Below, piece after piece: positions 12,801 to 15,402 of a stretch of DNA of 15,402 nt. Under the pieces are notes generated by a model, which ran no database searches, was not told the DNA's origin, and was given only the letters and a program-made list of their open reading frames with translations. Origin of the DNA: CAYQAE01 sp964415445 [NCBI: uncultured archaeon] (GTDB lineage: Archaea; CAYQAE01); the NCBI GenBank assembly GCA_964415445.1, contig CAYQAE010000047.1, forward strand, positions 1-15,402, given 5' to 3'. Both the position numbers and the translations under genes were made by a program. Within the stretch, counting starts at the first letter, position 1. Every line of letters starts with the position of its first letter.

Positions 12801-13914
12801 TGAATTAAACAGTGTTTATGGTAATTATACATACGCAATTGAACTATTACAAGAAGGGATATTAGATGTATTATTTTATGATTTAACTCCACCTGAATTT
12901 GTTACATTAACGACAATTCCATCTTCAGCAACTACAGGTCAATCAATACAATTGATAATAAATATTAGCGATATTAATATAATGAGATCTCTACAAATTA
13001 AAATAGTTGATCCAGAAGGCAATGTTTATATGGACTATACTGAAATACATTCAGAGGCTAATGTTTCACGAAATTATTTTATACACAATTTTACAATAGA
13101 TGCAGAGCAATTTTCAGAATTGATACCATATAAGATCTGGAAAACTTCATTACTTTCAGATTGGACTATTTATGTAAATGCCCAAGATTGGTGGAGAAAT
13201 TCTAAAGAAAGCACAACTTCAGTAGACATAACTAATCTATCAGAGGAAGATAATGCCTGGTGGTGGTATGAGAGAGCAAAAGCTGCTGTGGGTGAACAAT
13301 CTGGTTATGATGATGATCTTGATTCAATTGAAAAGTTAATTAAAGATGGAGATTATCAAGAAGCTATAGATTCTGCAAATGATATAATAGAAAGCGCTAC
13401 TGAAAAAGGTGGCGGTGGCGGAGTAACTAACACTCAAATAATTGCAATAATTGTAGCAATAGCTGCAGGGCTTGGCGGATTAGTAGGTGTCATGAAAGCC
13501 AGACATAAAGCAGAAGATGTCCAAAAAGCAGCCGATGCAGCAATAGGTTCAGTGATAGAATTAGTAGATGAGAGAAAAGAATACGGGTTTGATACTTCAA
13601 AATATATAAATAAAATCGATGAAGCTAGGGAACTATTTGACAGTGCTAAATTTTCTGAGTGCAAAGTTATGATGCTACAAATTGAACATGAATTGACTCA
13701 AAAAGCAGCTAAAATGCGTGAAGCATACCAGAAATTACAACATGTAAAAGATGATATAATTGAGCGTGGAATAACTACTCCAAAGGCAGAGAAGTTATTC
13801 TCAGAAGCTAAAGAATTATATAAAAAAGAACAATTCAACAAAGCAATGGAAATTAGTCAGAAGGCTGAAGAAGAAGCTCAAAAAGGTATGGAAGGAAGAA
13901 CTGTATTTGGATAG
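9850..13914 (+). CDS. Giant membrane-anchored surface protein with PA14, Ig-like and helical repeat modules
   Basis: A 1354-aa secreted protein. ATG at 9850 is preferred over GTG at 9841 because GTGAT there is the ribosome binding site, and the same GTGATAATTATGAAAAAA opens the next gene. Signal peptide at residues 1-22 ('LLCLFLVSPNVNAQ'). An N-terminal domain beginning 'WWNGSFLYR' and containing 'INSIRVIEYDESGN' is shared with the next gene. A PA14-type domain spans about 207-300 ('QSDDASFLFIDDLG', 'GIHRLRILMHE'). Ig/cadherin-like beta modules start near 340, 447, 566 and 702. Two larger Ig-plus-helix repeats begin near 825 and 1012. A Gly run precedes one membrane span (about 1193-1213), then 'MKARHK' and a helical cytoplasmic tail with two helix-loop-helix repeats. 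Very many N-x-S/T sites suggest heavy glycosylation. Role: surface layer or adhesion, inferred. Confidence 0.85.
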   Translation: MKKSIIIGLLCLFLVSPNVNAQDAQWWNGSFLYRTELQINVSSYPGATNRSNLTVDLDVNFTELIEQSGISGTFDINSIRVIEYDESGNVLYEVPSQFRNYSSYNKTNNAYGWMFWIVNGTTPVNEIRRYFIYFNREENGIKSTPSYTFQNGSGIGYARWNDGSSEHYYVEPNTHGYDDMPPNRGTLASYGGDNGYGFASTIDSPTNILDNYQLQYYGYLKVDSDSTYNFYTQSDDASFLFIDDLGFPIYSNSPDSLVVNNEGGHGQRVRTGSISLSKGIHRLRILMHELTGGDGVDAGFGTSGDNPFPTSQLYGYRNIYSINVSIANTTDIVVSYQSIDFKGYESNKDWVKVGDDVNITLDLFAGTEIEKVDALICNGNNNSFNLSQADLVQLSNSSKALGDVSWNGTYTTYNDDSINGTHYVMFNVTFVQGFSLLSLNTYQFYVDNASPEFSTIAYDDVHYPYPLYTGNETETLYYNISDSTNISTVIIQYSHYNTSNATPYWTNWVNDSMNLDQTYQDENIWLYNYTFNVTDWESGDKLNYTIFVNDTSAHLTILSDRYFIFRDDYYPYLTYLNFSWTEIANPLGLKTNDGRYLPLANQTINVRVNATDPQGGTMGHVTLRWISHYVGSTPITNQKEMTAITSIGQNMTFECDLNPSDVYSGSLVEFEPIFWVILYDYSGNSNNTKTVHNATPFMYADDNEDWYYPRFLGSYVFSPSSQDQDKNGIPPSDVVIYSLTIRDNIRLKNYSLGIVYPNGTENIFYTSPEIEDTNVDEYDITTSTATIPKEILTENGSYSIVMYIADNWSWIRRQISSVTFYIGAPDIDAPIFNNLYTNMNYINTDQTTYVYANLTDRNAITANLEILYPNGNTYQSDLELEYSAGLYAIGFRINAEEFINDGFTYDEWNSLLDRNWTLYITATDTQDNEANQTINIYLDNLSTQDTGWQKYYHAKFIVDASYPGHIDLEEYYVYNLQKLQPAKDELNSVYGNYTYAIELLQEGILDVLFYDLTPPEFVTLTTIPSSATTGQSIQLIINISDINIMRSLQIKIVDPEGNVYMDYTEIHSEANVSRNYFIHNFTIDAEQFSELIPYKIWKTSLLSDWTIYVNAQDWWRNSKESTTSVDITNLSEEDNAWWWYERAKAAVGEQSGYDDDLDSIEKLIKDGDYQEAIDSANDIIESATEKGGGGGVTNTQIIAIIVAIAAGLGGLVGVMKARHKAEDVQKAADAAIGSVIELVDERKEYGFDTSKYINKIDEARELFDSAKFSECKVMMLQIEHELTQKAAKMREAYQKLQHVKDDIIERGITTPKAEKLFSEAKELYKKEQFNKAMEISQKAEEEAQKGMEGRTVFG

Positions 13915-13957
13915 AATTAATCTATCCTTTCAAATATTTTATATTTCTTTTTTATTA
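13909..13957 (+). terminator. Hairpin and T-rich terminator overlapping the stop codon
   Basis: GGATAGA-ATTAA-TCTATCC (13909-13927) is a perfect 7-bp stem that contains the TAG stop of the surface protein, followed by TTTCAAATATTTTATATTTCT and a T run. It looks like an intrinsic-type terminator built into the end of the gene. Confidence 0.5.
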
Positions 13958-13967
13958 ACTAATTTAG

Positions 13968-13985
13968 CATAAATTATAATTTATG
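13968..13985 (+). promoter_or_regulatory. Perfect 18-bp palindrome before the second surface-protein gene
   Basis: CATAAATTATAATTTATG is its own reverse complement. It contains the only TATA-like core in the 79-base gap, and ends one base before the GTGAT ribosome binding site (13986 region) and eight bases before the ATG. It may be an operator placed on the promoter, or fold in mRNA. Confidence 0.45.
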
Positions 13986-13993
13986 TGATAATT

Positions 13994-15402
13994 ATGAAAA
14001 AATATATTTTAGCAACGATAGTGTTTTCTTTTTTAGTAGCACCTAATGTATATGCTTTTGAAGATGAATGGTGGGATAGTGATTGGTTATATAGAGTTAA
14101 ATATGATGTTAATACTCCTTTTAATACAACTAACTATGTAGCAAAGCAACAAATTAATTTAACAGATATATTAATTAATGATTTGCAACTAAATGGAAAA
14201 GAATTTGATGTAAATTCAATTAGAGTTATAGAATACAATTCAAGCGGAGATATGATTGAATTTAATTCATCTGAATCTGGACTTTCAAAATATGAAGTTA
14301 ATTATAAATTTTTAGAAGATGATCAATTTAGTTCATCAACTAATGCAATAGGAATATTATATTGGATGTTAAAAGGAAATTCACAAAAAGATGTAAATAG
14401 AACTTATTATATCTACTTTGATACAACTGAAAATTCAAAATCAGCCCCACAATATTCAGATCTCTATACTTATGTTACATTTACCTATAGCAGACAATCT
14501 CTACATATTATATCATTTGAAGATGATGTAAAAGTGAAAGTTACAGATATTACCGATAGTGGCACTGGTGCAGATGATAGCTTTACTACTATTTTAAATA
14601 AATCTGATACAATAGAGAAGACTAATTTTGATGATGATGATCTAAAAATTGAAGCAACAGGTCAAATTATTGTTATGGGAACAAATTCTTATGATAGTGA
14701 TAGTGGCAACGCAGATGCTGCAACAGAGCTAATTTCAAAAAATGGAAAAGCAGTAGGACGCGAATTTTATACTTTCCTACCCCAAGGAGGAAGCCAAGAT
14801 GGCGCAATATATATTACAGCTTATGAATATAGTAGCATTGAAATTTATGATGCAGAAACTTGGTCATTAATAGATTCAGATGCATTAAATGAGGGAGACG
14901 TGTATTCAAATACAGGTATTAATTCTGATTATGTATATATTAATTCAACGGGAGATATTTGGGTATTAACTGGACGAGATGATTTTATAAGTGCTCGAGA
15001 CATAAGATGGAGCGTACCTTCAAAAAATGGACTGATGACAGGCAAGGAATTTTATACACCATCACAAAGTGGCAGATATATAAGAATAAGTGCATTTTAT
15101 GATAATACAGAATATACCATATATGATTTATCAGATGGTAGTGTTGAAAAAACAACTACAACAATTGATGCTGGAGTTGATTCAACATGGTCTATATCAA
15201 CATCAAATGGATTAAATATCACAAGCAATAACACTATTTTTGTGGAATGGAATCAAAACCCAGGTAGTGATCATGCAACATATGCAGGAGGTATAAATGG
15301 ATATAAAGCAGATGTAGAATTTAGGTTATATGCTGATCGTGATTTAGTAATTCATTCAGATCAAAATGCATATGTTACAATAAATGATGTCACAGATGGA
15401 AC
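13994..15402 (+). CDS. Second surface protein, N-terminal part (runs off window end)
   Basis: Open to the last base, giving 469 residues without a stop. It starts with a signal peptide ('MKKYILATIVFSFLVAPNVYA'-like, cleaved around residue 22) and a domain paralogous to the first surface protein: 'EWWDSDWLYR' versus 'QWWNGSFLYR', 'FDVNSIRVIEYNSSGD' versus 'FDINSIRVIEYDESGN', and 'RTYYIYFDTTENSKS' versus 'RRYFIYFNREENGIK'. After about residue 150 it differs: no PA14 domain is seen, but a beta-rich region with similar segments 'NGKAVGREFYTFLPQGG' and 'NGLMTGKEFYTPSQSG', each about 90-100 residues apart, which looks like an internal repeat. Acidic, rich in Asp, Ser, Thr and N-x-S/T sites. The start is set by GTGAT before ATG at 13994. 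Likely another cell-surface protein; the anchor, if any, is outside the window. Confidence 0.82.
   Translation, partial: MKKYILATIVFSFLVAPNVYAFEDEWWDSDWLYRVKYDVNTPFNTTNYVAKQQINLTDILINDLQLNGKEFDVNSIRVIEYNSSGDMIEFNSSESGLSKYEVNYKFLEDDQFSSSTNAIGILYWMLKGNSQKDVNRTYYIYFDTTENSKSAPQYSDLYTYVTFTYSRQSLHIISFEDDVKVKVTDITDSGTGADDSFTTILNKSDTIEKTNFDDDDLKIEATGQIIVMGTNSYDSDSGNADAATELISKNGKAVGREFYTFLPQGGSQDGAIYITAYEYSSIEIYDAETWSLIDSDALNEGDVYSNTGINSDYVYINSTGDIWVLTGRDDFISARDIRWSVPSKNGLMTGKEFYTPSQSGRYIRISAFYDNTEYTIYDLSDGSVEKTTTTIDAGVDSTWSISTSNGLNITSNNTIFVEWNQNPGSDHATYAGGINGYKADVEFRLYADRDLVIHSDQNAYVTINDVTDG

Overview
The window looks like chromosomal DNA of a very AT-rich archaeon that uses tetrahydromethanopterin (H4MPT) as its one-carbon carrier. 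The signs are a run of methyl-H4MPT:coenzyme M methyltransferase (Mtr) genes, a methanogen-type thymidylate synthase, TATA boxes placed for leaderless or short-leader transcription, T-rich terminators, GGTGA-type ribosome binding sites, and large N-glycosylation-rich surface proteins with one C-terminal membrane anchor. I cannot name the phylum. No rRNA, tRNA, CRISPR array or transposase was seen.

Left part (1-5.9 kb), mixed cellular genes on both strands: the 3' part of a PHP-family phosphoesterase overlapping by one base an aminoglycoside-phosphotransferase-like kinase; a convergent SWIM zinc-finger protein; two small proteins of unknown function, each behind a long hairpin-containing leader; a membrane protein whose natural reading frame (seven membrane segments) is cut by an in-frame TAG; and a P-loop kinase. 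The P-loop kinase and the phosphotransferase-like protein are the two halves of what in many bacteria is one fused protein; here they lie 3.4 kb apart.

Middle part (5.9-9.75 kb), minus strand: a Fic-domain protein with its own promoter, and the operon mtrB-mtrA-mtrF-mtrG-mtrH-thyA. The mtr genes keep the classical methanogen order (EDCBAFGH), but mtrE, mtrD and mtrC, which encode the sodium-translocating membrane core, are absent: a TATA box sits directly in front of mtrB and the next gene is divergent. MtrB, MtrF and MtrG are very short single-span proteins; mtrF and mtrG (46 and 41 codons) are easily missed. MtrA keeps its corrinoid-ligand histidine and MtrH looks complete. The set therefore looks able to move methyl groups from methyl-H4MPT to a membrane-anchored corrinoid protein without pumping sodium. 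Next to thyA this suggests an anabolic one-carbon module (inference).

Right part (9.85-15.4 kb), plus strand: two tandem surface proteins with related N-termini. The first (1354 aa) has a signal peptide, a PA14 domain, Ig-like modules, a repeated Ig-plus-helix module, one membrane span and a helical cytoplasmic tail. The second runs off the window end.

Points most worth a second look: the Mtr operon without CDE, the amber-interrupted seven-span gene, the structured leader with a possible upstream ORF at 3.9-4.1 kb, and the surface protein with the same helical motif on both sides of the membrane.
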